A stretch of DNA of 24,170 bases from Bacillota bacterium. Lineage in GTDB: Bacteria; Bacillota_A; Clostridia; Lachnospirales; Lachnospiraceae. The notes under the pieces were generated by a model. The model made no database searches, was not told the DNA's origin, and saw only the letters and a list, made by a program, of their open reading frames with translations. The stretch covers positions 1 to 24,170 of the forward strand of contig JAEYMU010000001.1 in assembly GCA_023407175.1 (NCBI GenBank). The letters run 5' to 3'. A program made the translations under genes and the position numbers. How positions within the stretch are numbered: the first letter of the stretch is position 1; each line of letters begins with the position of its first letter. Positions 13,305 through 21,677 of this stretch are shown in pieces.

Positions 13305-13505
13305 ATGACAAAGAAAGAATTTGTAGAAGGCCCGCTCACAGACACACTCTGTAATGCAAATCTGGATGTTCAGAGGCTGGAGTTAGATACTGAAGAGCGT
13401 TGTGTGCTTATCGTATTTCAGTCTGGAAGCAGTAAGGCGGTTTGTATTGAAGGTGACAGCTTCGGAGCTATCATTCTGGATGTAACCCGTAAGGCATTGT
13501 ATTAA
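13305..13505 (+). CDS. Small hypothetical early protein (66 aa)
   Basis: ATG 13305 follows AGAAGGTGAATT, 16 bases after the SSB-like gene. Predicted mixed alpha/beta, soluble, with EERCVLIVFQSGSSKAVCIE as two strands and a closing helix. Member of the early operon by spacing and direction. Function unknown. Confidence 0.65.
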   Translation: MTKKEFVEGPLTDTLCNANLDVQRLELDTEERCVLIVFQSGSSKAVCIEGDSFGAIILDVTRKALY

Positions 13506-13530
13506 AGAAGGATCAGGAGGACAACCAAAT

Positions 13531-13764
13531 ATGAGGGAAACCGTAGGTGAATGGAAAAAAGAGTGGATCGATACTAACGGTGAAACGAATGAGTTAGAAG
13601 TAGTAATAAAAAGCAGTAAGTTATCTAATGGCGCTGCGTATATTTACGAAGGCAGTTTTGTAAATATACCTGAATTGCTGGAAGAAAAGAAGGTTATCAC
13701 TTGGGGTAAAATACTTGATTCAAGCATACCTGATCGGATTGGAGCTTATTCACTGACCATCTAA
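13531..13764 (+). CDS. Small hypothetical early protein (77 aa)
   Basis: ATG 13531 follows AGGATCAGGAGGACAACC. Strand-rich, acidic, soluble; no motif recognised. Spaced 25 bases from the preceding gene and 18 from the next, in one transcription unit. Confidence 0.62.
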   Translation: MRETVGEWKKEWIDTNGETNELEVVIKSSKLSNGAAYIYEGSFVNIPELLEEKKVITWGKILDSSIPDRIGAYSLTI

Positions 13765-13782
13765 CGGAAAGGAGATAAATTA

Positions 13783-13896
13783 TTGGATTACGATATTGTT
13801 ACAATCCTAGACTGCCTTGAAGCTTTTGATAAAAGAGGTTGGGGAGTAATTCTGGAAAACGGACATGTTACCGGATTTGAAAAAAATAATGAATGA
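13783..13896 (+). CDS. Small hypothetical protein (37 aa, TTG start)
   Basis: Reads MDYDIVTILDCLEAFDKRGW and ends GHVTGFEKNNE. TTG 13783 is preceded by GGAAAGGAGATAAATTA, a strong site; the stop TGA overlaps the ribosome site AAAGGAGG of the next gene. Compact packing supports a real gene. Function unknown. Confidence 0.55.
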   Translation: MDYDIVTILDCLEAFDKRGWGVILENGHVTGFEKNNE

Positions 13897-13910
13897 AAGG
13901 AGGGGATAAC

Positions 13911-14198
13911 TTGAATCAGATAGTGCTATACACAGATAAAGGCGTCGTGCTTGCTCACAGATCAAAGCTGTTCAGCTATATAACTGCGGCTAAGCAGATT
14001 TCAGAGAAAAGTACATACGCCGCTATACGCGGGGCAGAGGCAGCCTTGAATAAGGCAAAAAGCCTGTTTGATGTACTTGACGATTTTGGCTATCTGGGTG
14101 ATTGCAGTATCACTAAGCATGATATTGATACTACCGAAGCTAAGATCCAAGACGTTCTGGATCAGAAACGTATGCGGGATATGATCCAGCGGCATTAA
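13911..14198 (+). CDS. Small hypothetical early protein (95 aa, TTG start)
   Basis: MNQIVLYTDKGVVLAHRSKL, then helical with AEAALNKAKSLFDVLDDFGY. TTG 13911 has AAAGGAGG seven bases upstream; the ATG at 13893 would bury that site and is rejected. No recognised family; probably cytosolic. Confidence 0.6.
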   Translation: MNQIVLYTDKGVVLAHRSKLFSYITAAKQISEKSTYAAIRGAEAALNKAKSLFDVLDDFGYLGDCSITKHDIDTTEAKIQDVLDQKRMRDMIQRH

Positions 14199-14207
14199 AA
14201 GAAACGA

Positions 14208-14271
14208 GCTCACCGAAACCGCGAATTCCGTGTGAGCCCATAACAAAAACATCATAGCTGTATTATACAGC
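14208..14271. repeat. Two inverted repeats before the broken small gene
   Basis: GCTCAC (14208-14213) with GTGAGC (14232-14237), and the near-palindrome GCTGTATTATACAGC (14257-14271, 7-bp arms around one base). The second is operator-like and sits 18 bases before the ATG at 14290. Confidence 0.45.
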
Positions 14272-14289
14272 AGAATCAGGAGGATTACA

Positions 14290-14499
14290 ATGTTTGAAAT
14301 TGGAACAGCAGTGAGAGTTACAGAAATGGGTTAATTAGAAGGGGATCAGGAGGTCGGTACCATTGGCCGGATAACGGATATTGACCGTCACGATGATGCA
14401 TATCCCTATCTCGTTTCCTTCGAAGATGAAGATGGGGACATTTACGAAGATTGGTACAGTGCAGATAGTATTGAAAAAGCAGAGGAGGATCAGAAATGA
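14290..14499 (+). pseudogene. Small KOW/SH3-like gene interrupted by an in-frame TAA
   Basis: From ATG 14290 (AGGAGGATTACA ribosome site) the frame reads MFEIGTAVRVTEMG, then TAA at 14332-14334, then continues open for 54 codons as LEGDQEVGTIGRITDIDRHD and on to SADSIEKAEEDQK. Its stop TGA overlaps the ATG of the next gene as ATGA (14496-14499). The continuation clearly belongs to the same small beta-barrel-like protein (69 residues when intact). A nonsense mutation is the simplest reading; a sequencing error or unusual decoding are alternatives. The coupling to the AbrB gene would be weakened. Confidence 0.72.
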
Positions 14500-14897
14500 T
14501 TAAAGGAATTGTAAGAAAAATTGATGAGCTGGGAAGAGTAGTTTTTCCTAAAGAATATAGGACATCCCTTAATCTTAATACAGGAGACAGGCCTGAAATC
14601 GTTCTTGACGGGCAGGTCATCCGGGTGAAAACAAATTCGTCCAGGGGGATGACAAGACCGGTTGACGAGCTTGGAAGAATTGCACTTCCGATAGAATTTC
14701 GTCGGGCTCTTGAAATCGGAGAGTATCAGGAGATGGATATGTACATAGAGGGGGATGATATCTGCATCTGCAAAGCAACGCGAGGATGCGGCTGGTGCGG
14801 AAGTTCGAAGGACCTTTTGAACGTAAACGATCATCATATCTGCATCGCATGTGCTGCAGCAGTTACGGCAGCGGCAGCTAAAGTTTTAGAGGGATAG
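14496..14897 (+). CDS. Tandem AbrB/SpoVT-type protein with zinc-ribbon tail
   Basis: 133 residues. Two successive swapped-hairpin AbrB-type units: ~1-46 (VRKIDELGRVVFPKEYR) and ~50-93 (TRPVDELGRIALPIEFRRAL), each with the DELGR...P motif of SpoVT/AbrB DNA-binding domains. A C-terminal Cys4 pattern (C98-x2-C101, C116-x2-C119) is followed by an alanine-rich tail. A single chain holding both halves could fold as a pseudo-dimer. It is probably a transcriptional regulator of early phage or host genes. ATG 14496 overlaps the preceding stop and has AGAGGAGGATC upstream. Confidence 0.82.
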   Translation: MIKGIVRKIDELGRVVFPKEYRTSLNLNTGDRPEIVLDGQVIRVKTNSSRGMTRPVDELGRIALPIEFRRALEIGEYQEMDMYIEGDDICICKATRGCGWCGSSKDLLNVNDHHICIACAAAVTAAAAKVLEG

Positions 14898-14900
14898 CCT

Positions 14901-15044
14901 ATGAGCTATTTCGATATTTGCCCCAGATGCGGGGCGCACTTAGATCCGGGTGAAACCTGTGATTGCCAATTAAATGACGAGGAGGGCATGAGTCATGAGA
15001 ATGGTGCTGAAAAGAATAATCATTCAGAACTTCAAAGGATGTAA
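14901..15044 (+). CDS. Small zinc-finger-like protein (47 aa)
   Basis: MSYFDICPRCGAHLDPGETC, then DC: a CPxCG...CxC knuckle, typical of tiny phage early proteins. ATG 14901 follows the AbrB gene by three bases (GAGGGATAGCCT). The last 50 bases overlap the start of the ATPase gene in another frame, and the ATPase ribosome site GAGGAGGG lies inside it, suggesting translational coupling. Confidence 0.6.
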   Translation: MSYFDICPRCGAHLDPGETCDCQLNDEEGMSHENGAEKNNHSELQRM

Positions 15045-16935
15045 AGATAGAACAATGGATTTCAGCAATCGGACCGCTATTAAGGGTATTAATGGATCAG
15101 GGAAGACAACGATTGCTGATGCGGTTATGTGGGTTCTGTTTGGTAAAGACAGTTCCGGAGCTTCTTCTTTTGACATCCGTCCCCGAGATAACCTCAACAA
15201 TGAAATTGATTTTGTAGATATCAAGGTTGAATCAACCTGGGATGTGGACGGCAGGGAGATTACCTTCATAAAGACGCAGAAACAGAAATGGGTAAAGAAG
15301 CGCGGATCCGAGGAACAAACTTACGAGGGCAATGAAAACCTTTATGAAATCAATACCATTCCAAAGTCCGAGAAGGAATTCAAGGCGTATATAGAGCAGT
15401 TGGTGCCAGAGGAGGTTTTTAAGTTTGTTTCAAATACAAATGCCTTCATGGCTCAAAAGCCGGCTGATCGCCGAAAAACATTGTTTAAGCTTGTTTCTGA
15501 TATGACGGATGTCGACGTGCTGTCTGCCGATCCTAAATTTCAGCTCCTGGAGGAGCAGCTGGCGCAGTTCACTTCCGAAGAAATTCTCAGCAGGGACAAG
15601 AAGGCTTTGCTGGAAAATAAGCGCAAGCTTGAAGAGATTCCTGCTAGGATCGACGAAGTCAGCAAGTCAATTGTTGAACAGGACTATTCTGTTGCAGAGT
15701 CTAAGTTACGGGAACTCCGGGAGCAGCTGGCATCTGTAGAAGATGATACATCTGACGCCGCTGTGTACGAGCAAATCAATCAACTTAAGGTTGAAATTGC
15801 GAAATATAAGGGCGATCTGCAGGAGATTGAGCGTGAGGCAAGTAGTGAGCGCACTAACAAATGTAGTAACATTCAATGCAGAATCATTGACATTGACCAG
15901 GCGATTTCAAGATTATGCAACACTATTTTAAATAATGAGAGACAGGCGGAAAGTATCAGGGCATTCATCAAAGGCAATGAAGAGCGCCTTGCTAAGCTTG
16001 GAGCGGATTATACTGCCGAGAAGGCCAGAGAAATGGCAGAGGGTACAAATATTTGCCCTGTATGCAATCAGGAGTATCCTGAAAGCATGCAGGAGTCAAT
16101 GAGAGCTGCATTTGAAGCCGAGAAAGAAAAGAAGCTTAGAGAAATTAACTTTTCTGGAAAAAGTGTGTCTGATGCAATTAAATCATATAAAGTGCAGCTC
16201 GAGGAATACGAAGGTAGGGACGCCGTCGAAGCAAAGGCAGAGATTGAAAAGTTAACAGCAGAAAAGATAGAACTGCAGCTGAAGCTTAGTGAGATTCCGG
16301 TTTCGGTAAATTTATCATCCAATACAACTTATCAAGCAGCGCAGAACTCATTGATTAATGCTGAGGGCAATCTTGAGATAGTGCTTAATATGGCAAGGGA
16401 TGCTGATGCTAAGAAGCAGGCTATTACAGACCGTAAGAGGGCCATTCAGCTGGAGATCGATGCCGTTAACCGCATCCTTTCAGGAAAGCAGGCTGTTGCC
16501 AGTGCTAAAGCCAGAGTTGAGGAGCTCAAGGCGGAGCAACGCCGGCTTTCGCAAGACATTGCAAATACCGAGAAGGAGATTTATCTACTTGAGGAGTTCA
16601 ATAAGGCCAAGGTTAATCTGCTGTCTGAGAAAATTAATACACATTTCCGTATTGTACGCTGGAAATTGTTTGAGCGCCAGATCAATGGTGGGTATAGCCC
16701 GGTATGTGAACCACTGGTAAATGGACAGGCGTACGGTAGTGCTTTAAATTCCGGGCATAAGATTCTGGCAGAACTCGATATTATCCAAGCATTGCAAAGG
16801 ATTTATGATATTTCGGTACCGGTGTTCCTTGACAATGCCGAGCGTATTAATGATTTTAATATTCCAGACATGGATTGTCAGCTGATTACCCTTTCTGTAA
16901 CCGAGGATCCTGTTTTGAAAGTTGAGGTAATGTAA
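14995..16935 (+). CDS. SbcC/Rad50-like AAA ATPase
   Basis: 646 residues. Walker A GINGSGKTT at 31-39 in an N-terminal ABC/SMC lobe, then a coiled-coil region (~185-540) with the Rad50-type zinc-hook CPVC (354-357), and a C-terminal lobe with a degenerate signature (LNSGHKI, 584-590) and Walker B (VPVFLDNAERI, 609-619). SMC-type ATPases of this kind open DNA ends for nucleases. No Mre11/SbcD-like nuclease follows; instead RecT and an MBL-fold enzyme are joined by 1-base gaps. ATG 14995 is eight bases after GAGGAGGG. The atypical signature suggests altered ATP-driven dimerisation. Confidence 0.85.
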   Translation: MRMVLKRIIIQNFKGCKDRTMDFSNRTAIKGINGSGKTTIADAVMWVLFGKDSSGASSFDIRPRDNLNNEIDFVDIKVESTWDVDGREITFIKTQKQKWVKKRGSEEQTYEGNENLYEINTIPKSEKEFKAYIEQLVPEEVFKFVSNTNAFMAQKPADRRKTLFKLVSDMTDVDVLSADPKFQLLEEQLAQFTSEEILSRDKKALLENKRKLEEIPARIDEVSKSIVEQDYSVAESKLRELREQLASVEDDTSDAAVYEQINQLKVEIAKYKGDLQEIEREASSERTNKCSNIQCRIIDIDQAISRLCNTILNNERQAESIRAFIKGNEERLAKLGADYTAEKAREMAEGTNICPVCNQEYPESMQESMRAAFEAEKEKKLREINFSGKSVSDAIKSYKVQLEEYEGRDAVEAKAEIEKLTAEKIELQLKLSEIPVSVNLSSNTTYQAAQNSLINAEGNLEIVLNMARDADAKKQAITDRKRAIQLEIDAVNRILSGKQAVASAKARVEELKAEQRRLSQDIANTEKEIYLLEEFNKAKVNLLSEKINTHFRIVRWKLFERQINGGYSPVCEPLVNGQAYGSALNSGHKILAELDIIQALQRIYDISVPVFLDNAERINDFNIPDMDCQLITLSVTEDPVLKVEVM

Positions 16936-16936
16936 T

Positions 16937-17881
16937 ATGGCGGAACAAAACGCAGTGGTAAAAGTCGGAATAACTCAGCCAGGTGTTGAGTATGTAACTA
17001 ACCAATTAGTCCAGGAAGAAAAGAAGGGACTAAAATTCCCGGCTAATTATAGCTTGCAAAATGCTATGAATTCGGCATACCTGATGCTTAAGGAGGCCGA
17101 GACCAAAGATGGTCAACCTTTATTATCCGTATGCACACAGGAGAGTGTCGTACTTTCATTGACACAAATGGCGACACAGGGGTTAAACCCGGTAAAGAAG
17201 CAGTGCTATTTTGTGGCATATGGAAATAAATGCAAACTGGTACCATCCTATTTTGGCACACTTGCAATCCTTAACAGGGTAAAGAATCTTAAGAGACAAC
17301 CGATTTCCAACGTGGTGAGGCAGGGAGATGCTTTTGAATATGGTTATAACGAGGAGATGGACCTCGTGATCTACAAGCACGAGACAAAGATCGAGAATCT
17401 TGACAATCCCATACTGGCAGCCTATGCAATCATTGAGACCGATAAGGAAAAAGTAATTGAAATTATGAGTAAACAGCAACTTGAAAATGCTTGGGGGCAG
17501 GGGCAATCGTGGAAGTCTGCCAAAAAAGGCGGTTATGAATCGGCTACACACACTAAGTTTTCAGAGGAAATGGCGAAAAAGACGGTTCTTAATCGTGCGA
17601 GTAAGCGGCTTATTAATGCGACGGATGATAGCTCGATCATGGGAGATCAGTTTCTTGAGGCATTTAATGATACAAGTGATAATGATGTAATTGACATTGT
17701 ACAGGCAAACGTTCAGCACCAGATAACCACGAATGCCAATACTGTGGATTTTATCGAACCTGTAAATGTTGACGCTGTTGCTTTTGACGAGTCTAAGAAG
17801 CCCGAGACCGATAAGAAAGAAAAACCTTCGAAGACTTCTAACACAACTCCTGATAAGCCAGATTGGATACCGGAGGGATAA
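16937..17881 (+). CDS. recT: RecT single-strand annealing protein
   Basis: 314 residues. Residues ~35-235 match the RecT family: NAMNSAYLML, ESVVLSLTQMATQGLNPVKK, YFVAYGNKCKLVPSYFGTLA, and the closing KFSEEMAKKTVLNRASKRLI. It anneals complementary single strands during phage recombination, likely loaded with SSB. The C-terminal ~70 residues are acidic and Lys/Pro-rich and probably flexible. The gene begins one base after the ATPase stop and ends one base before the MBL gene, so the three are translationally coupled. Confidence 0.93.
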   Translation: MAEQNAVVKVGITQPGVEYVTNQLVQEEKKGLKFPANYSLQNAMNSAYLMLKEAETKDGQPLLSVCTQESVVLSLTQMATQGLNPVKKQCYFVAYGNKCKLVPSYFGTLAILNRVKNLKRQPISNVVRQGDAFEYGYNEEMDLVIYKHETKIENLDNPILAAYAIIETDKEKVIEIMSKQQLENAWGQGQSWKSAKKGGYESATHTKFSEEMAKKTVLNRASKRLINATDDSSIMGDQFLEAFNDTSDNDVIDIVQANVQHQITTNANTVDFIEPVNVDAVAFDESKKPETDKKEKPSKTSNTTPDKPDWIPEG

Positions 17882-17882
17882 T

Positions 17883-18623
17883 ATGCAGCTTAGAGTTCTG
17901 GGAAGTTCTTCTTCCGGAAACTGTTACCTACTTGAGAATGAGGCGGAATGCCTGGTCTTAGAGGCTGGGCTTCCGTTTCGCAAGATAAAAGAAGCTTTAA
18001 CTTTCGATATTTTGAAAATAGTTGGAGTGCTTGTCACCCATGAGCATGGAGATCATGCAGCATATGCAAAGCAATATGTAAATGCAGGGCTCCATGTGGC
18101 AATGTCGGAAGGTACTTCGAAGGTATTAAGCTTACCTGTATGCGGCTATCTTCACTCCGGATACTGGTACCAGTTCGGTGGATTTAGCGTGACACCATTT
18201 TCAGTCATCCATGATGCAGCGGAACCGATAGGCTTTATAATCCAGCATGAAGATATGGGAACGCTACTGTTTGCTTCGGATACAGAATACATAAAGCAGA
18301 CCTTTAAAAAACTGAAACTGAATCACATCATGATTGAATGCAATTACAGTCAGAAAATCATCGATAGCCGGCTAAGCCAGGGAGAAACCCTCAAGGGCCT
18401 CAGGGACAGGGTATTACAGTCCCATATGGAATTAGGGACCTGTAAGGAGTTTATTTGCGCGAATGCGACTGCCGCGCTCGATACGATAACGCTTTTGCAT
18501 CTTAGCGATGGAAATAGCAATGCGGAGCAGTTTCGGAAAGAGATACAGGAGATTCATCCGTTTTCACCAGTGTACATAGCTGACGAGGGCTTAACAGTAA
18601 ACCTGAATATTATACCATTTTAA
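17883..18623 (+). CDS. MBL-fold metallohydrolase (YycJ/WalJ-like), putative nuclease
   Basis: 246 residues. Metallo-beta-lactamase fold signature HEHGDH (53-58) after VLGSSSSGN, with H110 (SVIHDA), D133 (FASDTE) and H206 (LLHLSDGN) completing a two-metal site. In this branch the family includes nucleases such as YycJ. It occupies the place where phages usually encode a RecE/YqaJ/lambda-type exonuclease beside RecT, so the natural inference is a 5'-resection role. ATG 17883 is one base after the recT stop, with GGAGGG at the end of recT; an upstream in-frame extension into recT is rejected. Confidence 0.88.
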   Translation: MQLRVLGSSSSGNCYLLENEAECLVLEAGLPFRKIKEALTFDILKIVGVLVTHEHGDHAAYAKQYVNAGLHVAMSEGTSKVLSLPVCGYLHSGYWYQFGGFSVTPFSVIHDAAEPIGFIIQHEDMGTLLFASDTEYIKQTFKKLKLNHIMIECNYSQKIIDSRLSQGETLKGLRDRVLQSHMELGTCKEFICANATAALDTITLLHLSDGNSNAEQFRKEIQEIHPFSPVYIADEGLTVNLNIIPF

Positions 18624-18630
18624 GTACTTC

Positions 18631-18705
18631 CGGGTGTAGCATATCACAAATCCTTCACCCGTTAGACCTTCCTATCCGAGCCGGGACGGTTAATTGCCGT
18701 TCCGG
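18631..18705. repeat. Two hairpins between MBL and ERCC4 genes
   Basis: CGGGTG/CACCCG (18631-18636, 18656-18661) and a stronger stem CCGGGACGG/CCGTTCCGG (18681-18689, 18697-18705, one wobble pair). The second ends three bases before the AAAGGAG ribosome site of the next gene. No U-tract, so probably a processing or translation-control structure. Confidence 0.5.
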
Positions 18706-18723
18706 AGAAAGGAGCTATATTAA

Positions 18724-19236
18724 TTGACAATCATAGAGGATACCCGCCAGCAGGCAGATAAGCACAAAATAGAAAACGTACAGCTTGAGCGGCTCGGAGT
18801 GAAGCTCCTGCGCAGTAAGCTCCCAGTCGGGGACTATGCAAACATCAAAGATTTATCGGTAGTCATTGACAGCAAAAAAGACCTGCAGGAGTGCGTTGGT
18901 AATATATGCGGTAAGGAACATGACAGGTTCCGCCGAGAGTGCCAGTTGGCACAAGAACATGGAATTAAACTCATTATCCTCGTAGAGCATGGATGGGGTA
19001 TTAAAAGCATAGATGACGTTGCTTTATGGCAGAATCCAAGGATAGATGCTTTTATGCGGAAGATTAAGTCCATGCAAAGAAAATGTCAGTCCACGGCTGG
19101 CATGAAGCCTCCAACTACAGGTCTGATTCTTTCTAAAGCGATGCGAACCATGCAGGAAAAGTATGGAGTGGAATTTCGGTTCTGCTCCCGGGGTGATGCA
19201 GGAAAAAAGATAGTAGAGATCCTGGGTGGTGATTAG
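18724..19236 (+). CDS. ERCC4-fold nuclease
   Basis: 170 residues. IIEDTRQQADKH (3-14), LPVGDYA (34-40) and VVIDSKKDLQE (46-56) match the ERCC4/XPF/Mus81 nuclease core (D-x-R...GD...I-D/E-x-K-x3-D), a metal-dependent structure-specific endonuclease fold often found in phage replication modules. The canonical ERK is DSK here, so activity needs checking. TTG 18724 lies nine bases after AAAGGAG. It probably acts on branched intermediates with the recombination block upstream. The next gene starts two bases after its stop. Confidence 0.8.
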   Translation: MTIIEDTRQQADKHKIENVQLERLGVKLLRSKLPVGDYANIKDLSVVIDSKKDLQECVGNICGKEHDRFRRECQLAQEHGIKLIILVEHGWGIKSIDDVALWQNPRIDAFMRKIKSMQRKCQSTAGMKPPTTGLILSKAMRTMQEKYGVEFRFCSRGDAGKKIVEILGGD

Positions 19237-19238
19237 CC

Positions 19239-19532
19239 ATGCAAAGCTACCGAAAACGGGTTGCGGTGCAAATGCAGCATGAAGCACCCAAAACTAAGCG
19301 GGAACTATCAAGACCACCTAATAAGAGGCTTTATCCAGATGTTAAAGCTTATCTCCTGAAGGCAATCAATATATATGAGAGGGCTTCAAAAAGATTCGAA
19401 CCATTGTCGGATGAGTGGAAAATCTGCATGGAGGAGTTGCAGAAATACAAAACTGATTTTGAATTGTTGGAGCATGGCACCTATGACGAGCGTAAGGGGG
19501 TAATTGAAAAGTATGGCAGAGGAAGCCATTAG
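19239..19532 (+). CDS. Hypothetical early protein (97 aa)
   Basis: Basic N-terminus (MQSYRKRVAVQMQHEAPKTK) and a helical remainder (NIYERASKRFEPLSDEWKIC). ATG 19239 with GGTGGTGATTA upstream. It overlaps the following ATPase gene by 20 bases. No recognised family; possibly a DNA-binding or assembly helper for the replication protein that follows. Confidence 0.62.
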   Translation: MQSYRKRVAVQMQHEAPKTKRELSRPPNKRLYPDVKAYLLKAINIYERASKRFEPLSDEWKICMEELQKYKTDFELLEHGTYDERKGVIEKYGRGSH

Positions 19533-21393
19533 GCAGTTTACGAAGCAGGAATTTAATACAGAAGCCCCCTATAAGCTTTTACTTGATCTAAGGAATAACC
19601 GGTTCAAATACAACCAGGTATTCACTGTCCTTAAGGACAATGCAGCCAGTGTGGGTTTTAAAGAGTTCGGGCGTATGCTTAAGGCCTATGCGGAAGAACA
19701 GGCTGGCAAAGGCGTGATTATAGATAATGTAACTCAGTTTGACGGTCAGGAACTGGAACTTAAAACCGGTGAGTGGCTGGCCGATGATTTTGGAGTTACC
19801 CGGAGGAATGAGCGCAACGGGGAAGATATCGCCTGCGTTCATCCGATCATGCCGGTGGAGTGTCTGACGAATATTGATACGGGTACCGAGAAGCTTCGGG
19901 TTGCTTTTCGAAAAGGCCGGTACTGGCGTAGCGAGATATATGAGCGCCGTACCATAGCCAGTGCGAATAATATCCTGGAGCTGGCGAACAACGGTGTAGC
20001 TGTCACATCAGAAAATTCGAAATATTTGGTCCGGTACCTGCATGACGTTGAGAACCTTAATTATGAAATTATCCCAAAACATAATTCTGTCGGGCGGCTT
20101 GGCTGGACCAATACCGATGGGTTCAGTCCTTATGTGGCTGATCTGATCTTTGATGGTGCGAATAACTTCAAGAATATATACGATTCGGTCCGGCCAGAAG
20201 GAAACTTTGATACCTGGCTAGATATTGCTAAAAGGGTAAGAGCAACAGACTCACCAGCTCGGATCATGTTGGCTGCGAGCTTTGCCAGCGTTCTCCTGAA
20301 GGTCCTTGGTAAACTTAATTTTATGGTTCATCTTTGGGGCGGTACCGAGGCTGGCAAAACCGTTTCTCTGATGCTTGCAGCCTCTGTATGGGCCTGCCCT
20401 GCAGAGGATGGATATATTCAGACCTTCAATGGAACGCAAGTGGCAATTGAACTCCTGGAAGGTTTTACGAACAGTATGCCTCTGATTCTGGATGAGTTTC
20501 AGCTGGTCAAGGATAGGAAGATGTTCGAAAGCATTGTCTATATGATTTGCGAAGGCATTGGACGACTGCGAGGGAAGAAAACCGGAGGCATCCAGGACAC
20601 TCCGACATGGAAAAACTGTACTTTGACATCAGGGGAATCCCCAATAACCAATGCATCGTCCGGTGGAGGAGCTGTTAACCGTATTATCGAAATCGAATGC
20701 CGCAATAAACTCTTCGAGGACGCTCCCATGATCGCAGATGTGGTCCGGAAGAATTACGGCCATGCCGGCAAAGTCTTTATAACCTTGTTAAGTCTTCAGG
20801 GGAATAAGGACGAAGCTGTGAGGCTATATAAGGAATTTTATAACGCTCTTGGAACTGATTCGACCGAGAAGCAGACCATGGCTGCAGCTGCCATCCTGAC
20901 AGCAGACACACTGGCTACAAAATGGATATTCACCGATGGGCATGCCTTGAAAGTCGCCGACATTGAAAAGCATCTTCATTCCAAGGAGTCGGTTGATGTG
21001 AATCTGAGGGCATATGACTACTTTCGGGATATGGTCGCGGCAAATCATTACAAGTTCACCCACGGAGGAATTGCACCCAATGGCGAATGCTGGGGAAGTA
21101 TTTCCGGTGGCAAGACCAACGTGTTGAAGACTATTTTCGAAAAGATATGTTTTGATGGTGGCTATGATTCAAAAGCGCTTTCTTCATGGATGCGACAAAA
21201 GGGATATACAGAAACGGCAGATGATAGGGGGTTTAAAAAAGTCAGCGTGAACGGTGCAAAGCTTTGGTGTGTATGTATGCCAGAGCCTGATACCGAGTTT
21301 GAACCAGCCGGACAAACAAAGATTCCATTTGAGCGAAGCAATCCCCGGGATGATGAATGGCCGGAAGAAAGATGGAGGGTTACAACAGACTGA
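19513..21393 (+). CDS. DUF927-type helicase/primase-like ATPase
   Basis: 626 residues from ATG 19513. The C-terminal two-thirds match the DUF927 family of phage and plasmid replication ATPases: P-loop GGTEAGKT (276-283), Walker B LILDEFQ (324-330), the sensor-like TLTSGESP and the arginine in GAVNRIIEIEC. The N-terminal ~110 residues are a helical domain I do not recognise. Probably the replicative helicase or primase-helicase of the phage. Start choice: TTG 19504 is only three bases after AAGGGGG, ATG 19513 is 12 bases after it. The iteron array begins 21 bases after the stop. Confidence 0.8.
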   Translation: MAEEAIRQFTKQEFNTEAPYKLLLDLRNNRFKYNQVFTVLKDNAASVGFKEFGRMLKAYAEEQAGKGVIIDNVTQFDGQELELKTGEWLADDFGVTRRNERNGEDIACVHPIMPVECLTNIDTGTEKLRVAFRKGRYWRSEIYERRTIASANNILELANNGVAVTSENSKYLVRYLHDVENLNYEIIPKHNSVGRLGWTNTDGFSPYVADLIFDGANNFKNIYDSVRPEGNFDTWLDIAKRVRATDSPARIMLAASFASVLLKVLGKLNFMVHLWGGTEAGKTVSLMLAASVWACPAEDGYIQTFNGTQVAIELLEGFTNSMPLILDEFQLVKDRKMFESIVYMICEGIGRLRGKKTGGIQDTPTWKNCTLTSGESPITNASSGGGAVNRIIEIECRNKLFEDAPMIADVVRKNYGHAGKVFITLLSLQGNKDEAVRLYKEFYNALGTDSTEKQTMAAAAILTADTLATKWIFTDGHALKVADIEKHLHSKESVDVNLRAYDYFRDMVAANHYKFTHGGIAPNGECWGSISGGKTNVLKTIFEKICFDGGYDSKALSSWMRQKGYTETADDRGFKKVSVNGAKLWCVCMPEPDTEFEPAGQTKIPFERSNPRDDEWPEERWRVTTD

Positions 21394-21414
21394 TAACTAT
21401 GATTTTGCGATTAT

Positions 21415-21677
21415 GGTTCCCGCGGGTTCCCGGTGATTTTAGAAAAACGGGTACCGCACAAACCCAGTAAAATCAAGGCTTTGAGGCCTGCGGTTCCCGA
21501 AATTTTGAGGTTCCCGTGAATTTTAATTACTTTATATACAAATAAATAATTAAAAAGCATTTTCTATATGCGCGTAAAAGTAACGGGAACTACGGGAACC
21601 GTGCCAGTTTTGCCTTAAAAATCAAGGCTTTAGCGGTTCCCAAGGCAACGGGAACCGCACGGGAACTGCGGGAACCG
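21415..21677. other. Candidate replication origin: CGGGAACCG iterons around an AT-rich core
   Basis: Left side, orientation GGTTCCCG: 21415-21422, 21425-21432, 21491-21499, 21509-21516, and a variant CGGGTACCG at 21448-21456. Right side, orientation CGGGAAC(C/T)G: 21584-21590 (short), 21593-21601, 21649-21657, 21660-21668, 21669-21677, plus one inverted copy at 21634-21641. Between them 21517-21583 is strongly AT-rich. A second repeat, AAAATCAAGGCTTT, occurs at 21469-21482 and 21618-21631. Repeats plus an unwinding-like AT core next to a helicase gene fit an iteron origin; the last copy runs to the ribosome site of the next gene, so control of that gene is also possible. Confidence 0.72.

Noticed and set aside
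17766..17882. N-terminal extension of the MBL-fold protein into recT
   Set aside because: Out-of-frame reading of the recT tail; the MBL fold begins at the ATG 17883 with its own ribosome site.
21415..21677. Short repeats considered as a CRISPR array or a repressor operator set
   Set aside because: Repeats are 8-9 bp, irregularly spaced and in both orientations around an AT-rich core; no regular spacers and no cas genes.
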